From NCBI RefSeq assembly GCF_008704205.1, contig NZ_VXLC01000004.1, positions 682,001 through 746,000 on the forward strand: 64,000 bases of DNA. Reading direction: 5' to 3'. The position numbers were made by a program, and so were the translations under genes. The DNA is from Nocardia colli. Its GTDB lineage: Bacteria > Actinomycetota > Actinomycetes > Mycobacteriales > Mycobacteriaceae. The notes below the pieces were generated by a model. That model saw only the letters and a list, made by a program, of their open reading frames with translations, was not told the DNA's origin and searched no databases. Shown piece after piece: positions 8,507 to 17,783 of this stretch. Numbering within the stretch: position 1 is the stretch's first letter; the number at the start of each line of letters is the position of its first letter.

Positions 8507-9769
8507 TCACACCTCGTCCAGCGCCCGCCGGCCGGTCACCGGCCCCCATACCCCGACCAGCGCGACCATGGTGAGCAGCGCGACGGTGATCACCGAGAAC
8601 ACCAGCCCCGGCCCGTTCGCCCGGTCGAGCAGCGGCAGCAGCAGGAACGGCAGCAGCGCGGTGCTCACCTTCGACAGCGAATAGGTCGCGCCGGACGCGG
8701 TGCCGCGCACCGCGGTCGGGAACGACTCCGGCAGGTACGCGTGAATGGCGTCGGAGAAGACGTTGCTGGCAATGGTGAACAACCCGCCCGACAGCAGGAT
8801 GAGCGGCACGCTGGTGGCGAAACCGAAGGTCAGGCCGAACAGCGCCATCAGGGTCGCGGTCCCCATGACGAGATACTTGCGCTCTATCCGCTCCATCAGC
8901 GGGATCGCCAGCAGCGACCCCAGCGGGTATCCGAGATAGGTGACGGCCAGGTAGCTCAGCGAGGTGACCACCTCGAATCCCTTGCGGTCCAACACGAGTA
9001 CGGCCAGCGTGCCGAATCCGTAGTAGCCGAACACCTGCAGGATCATCACCGCGGAGAACAGCGTCGTCTTGGCCCGGTACGGCGGCTTGACGATCGCGCT
9101 GAACGGCAGGCCCTTCGTCTTGTTCGCCTGTCGCGCAAGCCAATGCGGCGATTCGGGCATGTCCCGGCGCGCGACGACCACCACCGCGGCGCCGAGCCCG
9201 CCGATCACGAACAGCCAGCGCCAGCCGTCGATCCCGAAGGGCTGCAACGGAACCAGCCACTTGGCGAGGAATCCGACGGTCGGCACCGCGCAGAAACCGA
9301 TCGTGTACGCCATGGCGATCATCCGCCCACGCACCTGCGGCGGAACCACTTCCGACAGATAGGTGTCCGACACCGTCATCTCGGCGCCGATCCCGAGCCC
9401 CGCCAGGAATCGCGTCGCCATCAGGAACGTGATGTTCGGGCTGAACGCGCCGAGTAGGGTGAACCCGGAGTACAACGCGATATTCACCATGAACATGCGC
9501 CGCCGCCCGAACACATCCGACAACCGGCCGATCACCAGCGCGCCGAGGAACTGCCCGGCGAACGCCGACGCGAGGATCCCGCTGAGCTGGAACGTGGACA
9601 GGTGCATCTCCTGCTTCAGCACCCCGGTGATCGTCCCGGCGAGGAACAGTTCGTAGAGATCGAAGAACAGTCCGGCACCGACCAGCGCGACCAGCTTGCG
9701 ATGAATGGGACGAACCGGAAGCTCGTCCAGCCGCAGCCGTTCCCGGCCGACGTCGGATGTTGTGGTCAT
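8507..9769 (-). CDS. MFS transporter
   Basis: 420 residues and about twelve membrane helices. The MFS loop 2-3 motif is GRLSDVFGRRRMFM (near residue 82) and the helix 4-5 region RFLAGLGIGAEM...SEVVPPQVRGRM fits the sugar/organic acid porter group, with the half-repeat LPESFPTAVRGTASG in the second half. Substrate not predictable. No regulatory gene is adjacent apart from the TetR pair to its right end. Confidence 0.85.
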   Translation of the reverse strand: MTTTSDVGRERLRLDELPVRPIHRKLVALVGAGLFFDLYELFLAGTITGVLKQEMHLSTFQLSGILASAFAGQFLGALVIGRLSDVFGRRRMFMVNIALYSGFTLLGAFSPNITFLMATRFLAGLGIGAEMTVSDTYLSEVVPPQVRGRMIAMAYTIGFCAVPTVGFLAKWLVPLQPFGIDGWRWLFVIGGLGAAVVVVARRDMPESPHWLARQANKTKGLPFSAIVKPPYRAKTTLFSAVMILQVFGYYGFGTLAVLVLDRKGFEVVTSLSYLAVTYLGYPLGSLLAIPLMERIERKYLVMGTATLMALFGLTFGFATSVPLILLSGGLFTIASNVFSDAIHAYLPESFPTAVRGTASGATYSLSKVSTALLPFLLLPLLDRANGPGLVFSVITVALLTMVALVGVWGPVTGRRALDEV

Positions 9770-9940
9770 CCCGCCATACTCCTGATCGAGCCCCCTTCCG
9801 GCAACAAATCAGCGTGGTGTGTCCGGTTCGTGTCCGGAACCCCGATTCCGCCCTGTCCGCCGTGGCGCGGTGGTTGACTTGGCCGCGTGCCGGCCGCGTC
9901 CGGCCGCACTTCAGTACACCGAGGTCAGGAGGCCACGGAT

Positions 9941-10744
9941 ATGCCTACTCACGACGGAAGCTGGCCGCAGGGAACACCCTGCTGGGTCGACAGTCAGGTC
10001 GACGACACCGCGCGGGCCCGTGAGTTCTACGCGGAACTATTCGGCTGGGAAATCCTGGATAGCCCGCCGGACGCGGGCGGCTATCTGATGGCGCTACGGC
10101 ACGGCAGGCCGGCCGCGGGGATCGGCGCCAAGCCCGACGGCATGGCCATGCCGTCGGTGTGGACCACCTACTTCGCCGCCGACAGCGCCGACGCGATCGC
10201 CGAGAAGGTCACGGCGGCAGGCGGTTCGGTGCTGATGGCGCCGTTCGACGTGCTCGACGTCGGCCGGATGTGCATCGCCGCCGATCCGATCGGCGCGATC
10301 TTCGGCGTGTGGGAAGCCAAGGCGCACACCGGTGCCGGCATCTACAACGAAGACGGCGCGTACTGCTGGAACGAGCTGCACACCGATCAGTACAAGCAGG
10401 CTCAGGAGTTCTACGCGTCCGTATTCGGTTGGCACTACACCGAAATCGGTGACGGGGCGAACTTCGTCTACTCGACCTTCGGCCTGAGCCAGGACGGCGC
10501 TCCGGTCGGCGGCGTCAACGACGCGAGCAAGACGCCCGGCGACGCTCCGTCCTTCTGGCTGACCTGGTTCCAGGTGGACAACACCGACGCGTCCGTCGCC
10601 AAGGCCACCGAGTTGGGTGCCACGGTGCTGATGGGGGTGCACGACAGCGCATTCGGCCGGATGAGTGTTCTGCAGGGCCCGCAGGGTGAGGCGTTCGGCG
10701 TCATCGACCCGTCGACCGTCGCTGAACCGCAGGCCGGCGCGTAG
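9941..10744 (+). CDS. Two-domain VOC (glyoxalase-like) protein, Cfp30B-like
   Basis: 267 residues made of two vicinal oxygen chelate domains (about 10-130 and 140-260): TPCWVDSQVDDTARAREFYAELFGW in the first, CWNELHTDQYKQAQEFYASVFGW in the second. The layout and the WNEL motif resemble M. tuberculosis Cfp30B (Rv0577), linked to methylglyoxal resistance. The start at 9941 has AGGAGG 8 nt upstream. Followed by a terminator hairpin. Confidence 0.8.
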   Translation: MPTHDGSWPQGTPCWVDSQVDDTARAREFYAELFGWEILDSPPDAGGYLMALRHGRPAAGIGAKPDGMAMPSVWTTYFAADSADAIAEKVTAAGGSVLMAPFDVLDVGRMCIAADPIGAIFGVWEAKAHTGAGIYNEDGAYCWNELHTDQYKQAQEFYASVFGWHYTEIGDGANFVYSTFGLSQDGAPVGGVNDASKTPGDAPSFWLTWFQVDNTDASVAKATELGATVLMGVHDSAFGRMSVLQGPQGEAFGVIDPSTVAEPQAGA

Positions 10745-10769
10745 TCCGGATCCGCACGAAAGATATAGG

Positions 10770-10800
10770 AAGGGCCAGCGTTTCGGCGCTGGTCCTTTTT
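10770..10800 (+). terminator. Rho-independent terminator of the VOC gene
   Basis: Stem aagggccagcg with cgctggtcctt (one G-T pair), loop of 6 nt, followed by a run of five T. It overlaps the end of the convergent minus-strand gene. Confidence 0.75.
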
Positions 10801-11368
10801 ATCGCTGCTTGATCGGGGGAACGGCCAGATCGGTGCGCCGCGTGGTCACCTTGACCGCCTTGTTCTCCGCCGCCGCGGCGGCATTGGCCAGTTCGACATT
10901 CTCCGGAGCGGCGGCGGCCTTGTCGGCGGCCCGCACCGCTTGATCGGCTTCGAAAGCGCCGAGGAAGCTGTTGGTGGCTTCCTCGGTGGCGAGCACGGCG
11001 GCCAAAGCGGCGCGTGCGGCGTCGGCGGCGGCCTGCGCGGCGGAGGCGGCAGTCGAGGCTGCCTCCGCGGCCTTCGTCGCGCTGTCGATCCCGGTGTGGA
11101 TGGTGGCGCGCGGGCTGCCGGCCTTCGCCTTGCGGTCGGTTTTCCCGCCGGGGACCGTGGCGCGGTCGGCGGCCGCGGCGCGATCGCGGGCACTCGCGGC
11201 CCGCTGCCGTGCCTGCTGGATCAAAGCGCGCGTCATGGGCTGCTCGATGGAATGAGCGCCGGGCGCCTGACCGCTGACGTCCTGAGCATTCGCGACACCG
11301 GCTCCGGACAATGCCAGAGCCGCGCACGTGACGACCAGGACAACGACTCGGGGGCGATCCCTACGCAT
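10799..11368 (-). CDS. Secreted Ala-rich helical protein of unknown function
   Basis: 189 residues. A signal peptide (VVVLVVTCAALALSGAGVANA) is followed by a strongly Ala-rich, charged, helical region (about residues 75-160) likely to form an extended coiled coil, ending LAVPPIKQR. No recognised family. The ATG at 11368 has GGAG 7 nt upstream; an in-frame ATG at 11383 is an alternative. Its frame continues upstream as a shadow of the response regulator. Confidence 0.65.
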   Translation of the reverse strand: MRRDRPRVVVLVVTCAALALSGAGVANAQDVSGQAPGAHSIEQPMTRALIQQARQRAASARDRAAAADRATVPGGKTDRKAKAGSPRATIHTGIDSATKAAEAASTAASAAQAAADAARAALAAVLATEEATNSFLGAFEADQAVRAADKAAAAPENVELANAAAAAENKAVKVTTRRTDLAVPPIKQR

Positions 11369-11481
11369 AAGCGCTCCATCCATGGAAGAAGACCAGCCAG
11401 TCTGGTTAACCGTACGTCCAATTGGTCGGTTTCGGTCAGACCTCGGCCCTGGCGTGCCGCGCGCTTTCCATCGGGTGCTGA

Positions 11482-12147
11482 TCAGCGATATCCGGGCGGA
11501 GTGCGGGCAATCAGGCCGTGCTGATGGGCGTAGACGACCGCGTGGATACGGTCGCGCACACCCAGTTTCGCGAGCACGCGCGAGACGTGCGTCTTCACGG
11601 TTTCCTCGCCGACGCCGAGTTGCGTGGCGATCTCGGCATTGCTGCGGGCGTCGGCGAGCAGGAGCAGCACTTCCAGCTCGCGCGCGGTGAGGTGTTCGAC
11701 CTCGGGCGGGGTGTGCGGCGGCGCGAGCGTGGCGGCGAAGCGCGCGGCCAGCCGGCGGGTCATCGACGGATCGATCAGCGCGTCGCCGCGAGCCGCGATG
11801 CGAATGGCGGCGACGAGTTCCTCCGGCGGCAGGCTCTTCAGCAGGAACCCGCTCGCGCCGGCCTGCAACGCGCGGTACAGATTGGCGTCGCTGTCGTACG
11901 TGGTGAGTACGAGGACATGCGTGCCACCCGCCGCGACAATGGCTTCGGTCGCGGCGAGCCCGTCCAGCTTCGGCATCCGCACGTCGAGAATCGCGACATC
12001 CGGTCGCAGCCTTGCGGTTTCGGCAATCGCCGTACGCCCGTCGCTGACCTCGGCGACACAGTCGAGATCGGCCTGGCTGTCCAGCACCGCCCGCAGCCCG
12101 GAGCGGAACATACTGTGGTCGTCGGCGATCAGCACCCGGATCGGCAT
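11482..12147 (-). CDS. NarL/FixJ family response regulator
   Basis: 221 residues: receiver domain with phospho-acceptor Asp55 (VAILDVRMPKLDG), acidic pair DD near residue 9-10 and the conserved Lys in FLLKSLPPEE; then a LuxR-type HTH (LTARELEVLLLLADARSNAEIA and ETVKTHVSRVLAKL). The start at 12147 lies 2 bp after the kinase stop, so the two genes form an operon and a cognate pair. Target genes unknown; the Ala-rich secreted protein downstream is a candidate. Confidence 0.9.
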   Translation of the reverse strand: MPIRVLIADDHSMFRSGLRAVLDSQADLDCVAEVSDGRTAIAETARLRPDVAILDVRMPKLDGLAATEAIVAAGGTHVLVLTTYDSDANLYRALQAGASGFLLKSLPPEELVAAIRIAARGDALIDPSMTRRLAARFAATLAPPHTPPEVEHLTARELEVLLLLADARSNAEIATQLGVGEETVKTHVSRVLAKLGVRDRIHAVVYAHQHGLIARTPPGYR

Positions 12148-12149
12148 GG

Positions 12150-13394
12150 TCACGACCCGCCGATCGGCACGGAAACCGTGGTGTGCCAAGAGGTTCCGGC
12201 CGCATCGGGACCATAGTCGAGGTCGCCGTCGAAGAGGTCGGTGCGCCGCCGGATCCCGCCGAGCCCACGCGGCACCGCAGTATCGCTGACCGACGGGATC
12301 GGTGGAATCGGATTGCTCGCCCGCAACACCACCCGATTCGGCTGATACGCCACCGTGAGCCGGGCATGTTCGCCGTCCCCGTGCCGCAGCGCGTTGGTCA
12401 GCATCTCCTGCACGATCCGATACACCGTGACATCCAACGACTCCGGCAACTCGACCACCGAACCCTGCACGGCCACTTCGACAGTCAATCCGGCGGCGCG
12501 CACATGTTCGACCAGTCCGTCGATATCGGCCAGCCCGGGCTGCCGCTGCCCCGCGTCGTCGCGGCCGTGCAGCAGATCGAGCTGCCGCCGCAGATCCACC
12601 ATCGCGGCCCGGCTGCTCGACTCCACGGCCGCCAGCGACCGGGTCGCCGCGCCATTCGCGGTGTCCGCCATGGCCATTCGCGCCGCACCCGCGTGGATGC
12701 CGATGGCGCTGACGTGATGGGAGATCACATCGTGCAGGTCCCGCGCGATCGCGGCCCGCTCGTCGGTCACCGCCCGCTCCACCGCGACCTGATGCTCCTG
12801 CCTGCGCAGCCGCTCCCGCTGCTCGAGCTCGGCGATGTAGGCGCCGCGCGCCGCGGTGTAGCGGCCGACCAGCCACGGCACACAGCCCGCCGCCGTCGTC
12901 GAGGCGATCAGCAGCCGCCAGTCGTGCCCGGCGTGATCGTGCGCGAGCAGATGCGCGGCCGCGACGCCACCGCACAGCATGAGCATGGTCAGCACCGATT
13001 TCGGACCGGCCAGCCACGCGCCGGTCCGATACCCGGCGACCAGCAGGCCGACGCCGGCGAACTGCCCGTCGAAGCCGTGCCGTTGCAGCAGCCAGGTGAC
13101 CACCAGCCGGACGAGCGCCTGGGCCACCGCCACCAGGCCGGCCGTGCGCGGCGGCCCGGCCAGGGCCAGATCGACGACGACAATGCCCGCCAGCATCGTG
13201 ACGGTCTGCCCCGGCGCGACGCCGAAGATGCCGCACACACCGATCGCCACGGCGTCGATCAGCGCCGCCACCGCCGCGACCACCAGCGACTGGCGGGCCA
13301 GCGACCTGCTCACATCCAACAGTTCGCCACCGCCTTCGGGTTGTCGGAGCCGTCGCGGCGATCCTAGCCAGATCGGTCGTCGGGGTGCCGTCAA
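12150..13394 (-). CDS. NarL-type sensor histidine kinase
   Basis: 414 residues from the ATG at 13394; a GTG at 13313 would give 387 and is also plausible. Five or six membrane helices (about residues 35-180), then HisKA_3 dimerisation with phospho-His221 in DERAAIARDLHDVISHH, and an ATPase domain with N-box NALRHGDG and G-box RGLGGIRRR. No periplasmic sensor domain is seen, so the stimulus is probably sensed in the membrane. It is translated with the response regulator downstream. Confidence 0.9.
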   Translation of the reverse strand: MTAPRRPIWLGSPRRLRQPEGGGELLDVSRSLARQSLVVAAVAALIDAVAIGVCGIFGVAPGQTVTMLAGIVVVDLALAGPPRTAGLVAVAQALVRLVVTWLLQRHGFDGQFAGVGLLVAGYRTGAWLAGPKSVLTMLMLCGGVAAAHLLAHDHAGHDWRLLIASTTAAGCVPWLVGRYTAARGAYIAELEQRERLRRQEHQVAVERAVTDERAAIARDLHDVISHHVSAIGIHAGAARMAMADTANGAATRSLAAVESSSRAAMVDLRRQLDLLHGRDDAGQRQPGLADIDGLVEHVRAAGLTVEVAVQGSVVELPESLDVTVYRIVQEMLTNALRHGDGEHARLTVAYQPNRVVLRASNPIPPIPSVSDTAVPRGLGGIRRRTDLFDGDLDYGPDAAGTSWHTTVSVPIGGS

Positions 13395-13522
13395 CTCTGC
13401 CCGCCGCCGCGCCCGATCGCGTCCCCCGCGCGGGGGACGCCGAATCCCTCGGCGGCGCGATGTTTACGCAGGCCATCGCCCGTAGCGTCGAAATCCGACG
13501 CCGGACGATCCGAGGAGATCAC

Positions 13523-14419
13523 ATGGACCGAGTGGAACTGCTGACCTACGCGTTGCCCGCCTTCGCGTTGTTCATGCTGGTGGAGTGGATCGCGTATCGC
13601 CGCGATCCGGACCGGCCGAAGAACGGCGGATCGGGTCGCGACACCGCGTCCAACATCGCCACCTTCACCCTCGGCCGGCTCGCGAAACCGTTGACGCAGT
13701 ACCTGATTCCGTTCTCCGCCGTGGTGGCGGCCGCCGCGATCACGCCGCTGCACCTGTCCGCGACGTCGTGGTGGGTGTGGGTGCTCGGCCTGGTGGTCAC
13801 CGATTTCTGCTACTACTGGGCGCATCGCGCCGACCACCGGGTCCGGCTGCTGTGGACCTCGCACAGCGTGCACCACTCCAGCGAGCACTTCAATCTGTCC
13901 ACCGCGATCCGCCTGCCGTGGGTGCACCCGGTGGCGAATGTCCTGCGCGGAATGGCTTGGGTGCCTGCGGCTTTGCTGGGCTTCCCGGTGTGGATGATCT
14001 TCCTGTTGCAGAGCATCGGCCTGCTCTACCAGTTCCCGATCCACACCCAGCGCGTCGGCACGCTGGGCCGTCCGATCGAGTTCCTGTTCAACACCCCCGC
14101 CCACCACCGCATCCACCACGGCTCCAACCAGCCCTATATCGACCGCAATTATGGTGGCATCCTGATCATCTGGGACCGCATGTTCGGTAGCTTCGCCGCC
14201 GAATCCGAACCCATCCGCTACGGCCTCACCAAAAACATCGGCACCGACAACCCGCTAAAGGTCAACTATCACGAACTCGCCGGACTGGTCCGCGATGTTC
14301 GCGGCGCCGACACCTGGCGCGGCCGTCTCGGCTACGTTTTCGGTCCGCCCGGCTGGACCGAGCACCGCGAACCCGCGCCGGAACCGGCGCCGCAGATCAA
14401 GTCGGTTCAGCTCACCTGA
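13523..14419 (+). CDS. Sterol desaturase / fatty acid hydroxylase family membrane protein
   Basis: 298 residues. Hydrophobic helices near the N-terminus and in the middle flank the di-iron His boxes HRADH, HSVHHSSEH and HRIHHG, all intact. Members hydroxylate or desaturate lipids or sterols in the membrane with oxygen. GAGGAGA lies 8 nt before the ATG. The substrate is unknown. Ends at a symmetric hairpin shared with the convergent gene. Confidence 0.85.
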   Translation: MDRVELLTYALPAFALFMLVEWIAYRRDPDRPKNGGSGRDTASNIATFTLGRLAKPLTQYLIPFSAVVAAAAITPLHLSATSWWVWVLGLVVTDFCYYWAHRADHRVRLLWTSHSVHHSSEHFNLSTAIRLPWVHPVANVLRGMAWVPAALLGFPVWMIFLLQSIGLLYQFPIHTQRVGTLGRPIEFLFNTPAHHRIHHGSNQPYIDRNYGGILIIWDRMFGSFAAESEPIRYGLTKNIGTDNPLKVNYHELAGLVRDVRGADTWRGRLGYVFGPPGWTEHREPAPEPAPQIKSVQLT

Positions 14420-14425
14420 GCGTGA

Positions 14426-14450
14426 CCGGGCGATGCTCGGCATCGCCCGG
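14426..14450. terminator. Bidirectional hairpin between convergent genes
   Basis: A 10-bp perfect stem ccgggcgatg/catcgcccgg with a 5-nt loop, 7 bp after one stop and 24 bp before the other. No T-tract. Confidence 0.6.
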
Positions 14451-14473
14451 ATTCGCTTGTCCGGTGGTAGATC

Positions 14474-15280
14474 TCAGGCGTTGTCGAGGAAGAAGCGGAG
14501 GCCGGCGATGTTCGGCGAGCCCTCGGCGAATTCGACGAACGCGACACCGCGGGTATCGCCGAAGCGGACCGACGCGGTCACCGTGCGCCCGGCGGCGATC
14601 AGCTTGCCCCAGCGCATGTTCCGGGCCCGATTGGTGAACTCCTCCACCGAAACCGGAGTGCCCGCGGGCAATTCGACCACGGCGTAGTGGCCGAGCAGCC
14701 CGCGGACGCGGACGATGTCGGTGCTGCCCGCGGCGGCGAACAGTCGTGAGGTCACCCGGCGACCGGTCCGGCCGACCCCGCCGAGCGCGCGCAGCATGCC
14801 GAGCGCGCCGTCGAAGCCCTGATTGCTGATCAACTGCGGTCCGAGGCGCAGCGCGGCGCCGAGCCCGCTGGGCCCGGTGCGCAACAGCTGCACGATCATC
14901 GGGCCCAGCTCCCAGTGCGCGGCCAGGTGCGCGATCTTCCAGTCGCCGTCCTGCTCGGTCAGCTGGTAGCGCAGGTGCATCGGGACCGAGACCCGGGCGC
15001 CGGTCGACATCGTGGTCTCGATGGTCAGATCGCGCACCACGGTCGGCGGCGCGACGATGTCGCGTTCCACCCGGAAGACGATGCCGTTGGGGCCGATGAA
15101 GGTGTCGTAGAAGGCCTCGATGGCGGTGCGGCCGACGTGCGGACGGGCCCCGACCGGGTCGTTGACCTCGGCGTCGGGAGTGAAGAGGTCGACCCACGCG
15201 GACTTGTCGTGCACGGCGACCGCGCGCGGGGACGCTTGGACGGCCGTCAGCAGCTCGGCGGCCGAGGGTTCCAGCGGCAT
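14474..15280 (-). CDS. NTF2/SnoaL-like domain protein
   Basis: 268 residues. The first 140 residues are an NTF2-like fold (WVDLFTPDAEVNDPVGARPHVGRTAIEAFYDTFI, then MHLRYQLTEQDGDWKIAHLAAHWEL), the group that includes ketosteroid isomerases and SnoaL cyclases. The remaining half holds a second, unassigned domain ending FVEFAEGSPNIAGLRFFLDN. The ATG at 15280 has GGAGGA 8 nt upstream. It lies 86 bp downstream of an SDR gene in the same direction, so they may be co-transcribed. Confidence 0.75.
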   Translation of the reverse strand: MPLEPSAAELLTAVQASPRAVAVHDKSAWVDLFTPDAEVNDPVGARPHVGRTAIEAFYDTFIGPNGIVFRVERDIVAPPTVVRDLTIETTMSTGARVSVPMHLRYQLTEQDGDWKIAHLAAHWELGPMIVQLLRTGPSGLGAALRLGPQLISNQGFDGALGMLRALGGVGRTGRRVTSRLFAAAGSTDIVRVRGLLGHYAVVELPAGTPVSVEEFTNRARNMRWGKLIAAGRTVTASVRFGDTRGVAFVEFAEGSPNIAGLRFFLDNA

Positions 15281-15366
15281 GACAAATCCTCCGATGTCGA
15301 CGATGACTCGTCCCATGGTAGAACAAGTTCCAATTGCCGGATCGCGGCCGCGGCCGCCGGATCGGC

Positions 15367-16344
15367 CTATCCGACGGTGATTCCGGCGGCTTCCCGGCAG
15401 TACAGCCACAGCCGCCAGGCCTCGTCCGGGGTGTAGTGCGTGCGGCGCAGATAGTGCTCCGGGCGCACTTTGCGGTCGGCCCAGAACCGGCCGGAGGGCA
15501 GCGTCGCGGCGGTCGCGGCGAGCCAGACCGCGGTGTCGGCGCCCGCTTCGGGAGTGCGCAGCAGCGGCCGCATGAGCCGGTGGAAGCCGGGCAGCGACGA
15601 AGTGACGCCGGGTGTGTCGGCCCAGCCGGGATGCATGCTGTGCACCGAAATATGCTGCGGTGCATAGTGTTCGGCCAGCAGCGGAGTCAGCGCGACCTGC
15701 ATGCGTTTGGTGCGCGCGTACGCGGTGGTGCCGGAGTACCGGCCCTGCCGGTATTCGGGATCGCCGACGGCGAGCGGTTGCGCGTACATCCCGCCCGAGG
15801 ACATCAGGATGACGCGCGCTCCGTCGGCGGCGGCGAGCAGCGGGGCGAGCCGCTCGGTGAGCAGCAGCGGGCCGAGGATGTGCGTGGCGAGGGTGATCTC
15901 GTGGCCCTCGGCGGTCTCGATCCGCCGGGGCGGCAGCAGGCCGGCGTTGTGAATCAGCACATCCAGGCTCGGTAGTCGATCGGTGAGTTCGTCCGCGCAG
16001 GCCCGCACCGAACTCGGGTCGGACACATCGCAGACGGTCACGGAGACGTCGGCGGCCGGATCGGTTTCCCGAATCTCCGCACAGGCTTGTTCGCCACGTT
16101 CGCGGTCGCGCACGGCGAGCAACACCGTGCCGCCGAGTCCGGCCAGGCTGGCCGCGATCGCCTTCCCGATACCGGAATTCGAGCCGGTCACCAACGCCGT
16201 GCGTCCGCGCAGGGCGGCGGGCTCCGGGTCATCCGCAGGCCAGCCGCGGCGGCGCAGCGCGAGCCCGAGGCGGCTGTAGCCCGGCACGATCGTCCGGTCG
16301 AGAAGAGTGTCGAGGAACGTGGGCGTGCTGGACGCATCGGTCAT
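15367..16344 (-). CDS. Short-chain dehydrogenase/reductase
   Basis: 325 residues. Rossmann motif TGSNSGIGKAIA (about residue 53-64), NAG in LIHNAGLLPP, catalytic Ser in MSSGG and Tyr-Lys in YARTKRMQ (Y-x3-K); retinol dehydrogenase-like group. An N-terminal 40-residue extension precedes the fold. AGGAGA lies 8 nt before the ATG. The promoter region, shared with the divergent SRPBCC-epimerase gene, carries the LitR-type operator at 16382-16402, placing it in the light regulon. Confidence 0.85.
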   Translation of the reverse strand: MTDASSTPTFLDTLLDRTIVPGYSRLGLALRRRGWPADDPEPAALRGRTALVTGSNSGIGKAIAASLAGLGGTVLLAVRDRERGEQACAEIRETDPAADVSVTVCDVSDPSSVRACADELTDRLPSLDVLIHNAGLLPPRRIETAEGHEITLATHILGPLLLTERLAPLLAAADGARVILMSSGGMYAQPLAVGDPEYRQGRYSGTTAYARTKRMQVALTPLLAEHYAPQHISVHSMHPGWADTPGVTSSLPGFHRLMRPLLRTPEAGADTAVWLAATAATLPSGRFWADRKVRPEHYLRRTHYTPDEAWRLWLYCREAAGITVG

Positions 16345-16381
16345 GGAGCAATTCTCCTGTGTGTCGGCATCGCAAGAGAAC

Positions 16382-16402
16382 AACGATGCATGAACGTTGC
16401 AT
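16382..16402. promoter_or_regulatory. LitR/CarH-type operator, site A
   Basis: Two direct 10-bp units, AACGATGCAT (16382-16391) and AACGTTGCAT (16393-16402), 11 bp apart. On the other strand the pair reads ATGCAACGTT then ATGCATCGTT, matching sites at 21196 and 22773. TTGCAT at 16397-16402 with TAGAGT at 16419-16424 (16-nt spacer) could be the rightward promoter, so a bound regulator would cover the -35. Confidence 0.7.
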
Positions 16403-16430
16403 TGGCCCGATACCTCGCTAGAGTCGAGGC

Positions 16431-17774
16431 ATGGGCATCGAGTGTTCGAGCGTCGTCGCGGCACCCCGGTCCGAGGTTTTCGATTGGCACACCCGTCCAG
16501 GTGCGTTCGCGCGGCTCGCGCCGCCGTGGCAGCCCGCGTCGGTGCTCGCCGAGGCCACGTCGCTGGCCGACGGCAAGGCCGTGCTCGGCCTGCCGGGCGG
16601 GCTGCGCTGGGTGGCCAAGCATGACCCCACCCGCTACGACCCGCCGCAACGATTCGTCGACCAGATCGCCGTCGACGGCCTTACCTCGCTGCCCGCCGGA
16701 CTGCTGCTGCGCTGGCGGCACATCCACGACTTCGAGGTCGTCGACGACACGCACACCCGGGTGCTGGACCGGGTCGAGACGCCGGTGCCCGGTTTCGTGC
16801 TGCGCCCGATGTTCGACTATCGCTATCGTCAGCTCGCCGATGATCTGGCCGCTCATGCCGACGCGGCCCGAGCGGGCTTCACGGCCAAGACTATTGCGAT
16901 GACCGGCGCGTCCGGACTGGTCGGCTCGGCGTTGACCGCGTTCCTGACCACCGGCGGGCACACCGTGGTCTCGTTGGTCCGGCATGCTCCGAAAACCGGT
17001 GAACGGCAATGGAATCCGGACGACCCCGCGCCCGGCCTGCTCGACGGGGTGGACGCGGTGGTGCATCTGGCAGGCGCATCCATCGCCGGCCGTTTCACCG
17101 ACGAACACAAGCAGGCCGTCCTCGACAGCCGCATCGGGCCGACCGAGCAGCTCGCCGCGCTGGCCGCCCGCGCCGGCGTTCCGACCTTCGTCAGCGCGTC
17201 CGCCGTCGGTTATTACGGCTACGACCGCGGCGACGAGCGACTGCTCGAAGACGCCTCGCGCGGTGACGGTTTCCTCGCCGACGTGGTCGACGCGTGGGAG
17301 TCCGCCGCCGACGCCGCCACCGGGGTTCGCGTCGTCAAGATCCGCACCGGCATCGTCCAATCGCCGCGCGGCGGCACCCTGCGCCTGCTGCGGCCGCTGT
17401 TCGCGACCGGACTCGGCGGCCGGATCGGGGACGGCGAGCAGTGGCTGTCCTGGATCGGCATCGACGACCTGGTGGACATCTACTATCGCGCGCTGTGGGA
17501 CAGCACCCTGTCCGGTCCGGTGAATGCCGTTGCGCCGCAACCCGTTCGCAACAGTGAATACACCCACGTCCTGGCCGGCGTGCTGCGCAGGCCCGCGCTG
17601 GTGCCGGTGCCCGAGTTCGGTCCGGCGCTGCTGCTGGGTGAGCAGGGCGCGCGCGAACTCGCCGCGGCGAGCCAGCGGGTCGTGCCGGCCGTGCTGGGCA
17701 AGGCCGGACATCGTTTCCGCACACCGGATCTCGCCTCGGCGCTGCGTCATCTGCTCGGTCGCGCCCGCCGCTGA
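16431..17774 (+). CDS. SRPBCC-epimerase fusion (TIGR01777-type)
   Basis: 447 residues. The first 150 are an SRPBCC (START-like) domain, the remainder a TIGR01777 NAD-binding epimerase: MTGASGLVGSALTAFL, VVHLAGASIAGRF, SASAVGYYG with a C-terminal cap (PALVPVPEFGPALLLGE). Enzymatic role unknown; the fusion is common in actinobacteria and often lies near photolyase and SDR genes. The ATG lies 28 bp from operator site A, so it is probably light-regulated. It ends 9 bp from the convergent fatty acid synthase gene. Confidence 0.8.
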   Translation: MGIECSSVVAAPRSEVFDWHTRPGAFARLAPPWQPASVLAEATSLADGKAVLGLPGGLRWVAKHDPTRYDPPQRFVDQIAVDGLTSLPAGLLLRWRHIHDFEVVDDTHTRVLDRVETPVPGFVLRPMFDYRYRQLADDLAAHADAARAGFTAKTIAMTGASGLVGSALTAFLTTGGHTVVSLVRHAPKTGERQWNPDDPAPGLLDGVDAVVHLAGASIAGRFTDEHKQAVLDSRIGPTEQLAALAARAGVPTFVSASAVGYYGYDRGDERLLEDASRGDGFLADVVDAWESAADAATGVRVVKIRTGIVQSPRGGTLRLLRPLFATGLGGRIGDGEQWLSWIGIDDLVDIYYRALWDSTLSGPVNAVAPQPVRNSEYTHVLAGVLRRPALVPVPEFGPALLLGEQGARELAAASQRVVPAVLGKAGHRFRTPDLASALRHLLGRARR

Positions 17775-17783
17775 TCCGCGCGG

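Noticed and set aside
10799..13476. Very long minus-strand frames joining the Ala-rich protein, regulator and kinase
   Set aside because: They come from stop-poor GC-rich DNA; the real genes use two frames with clear starts and domains.
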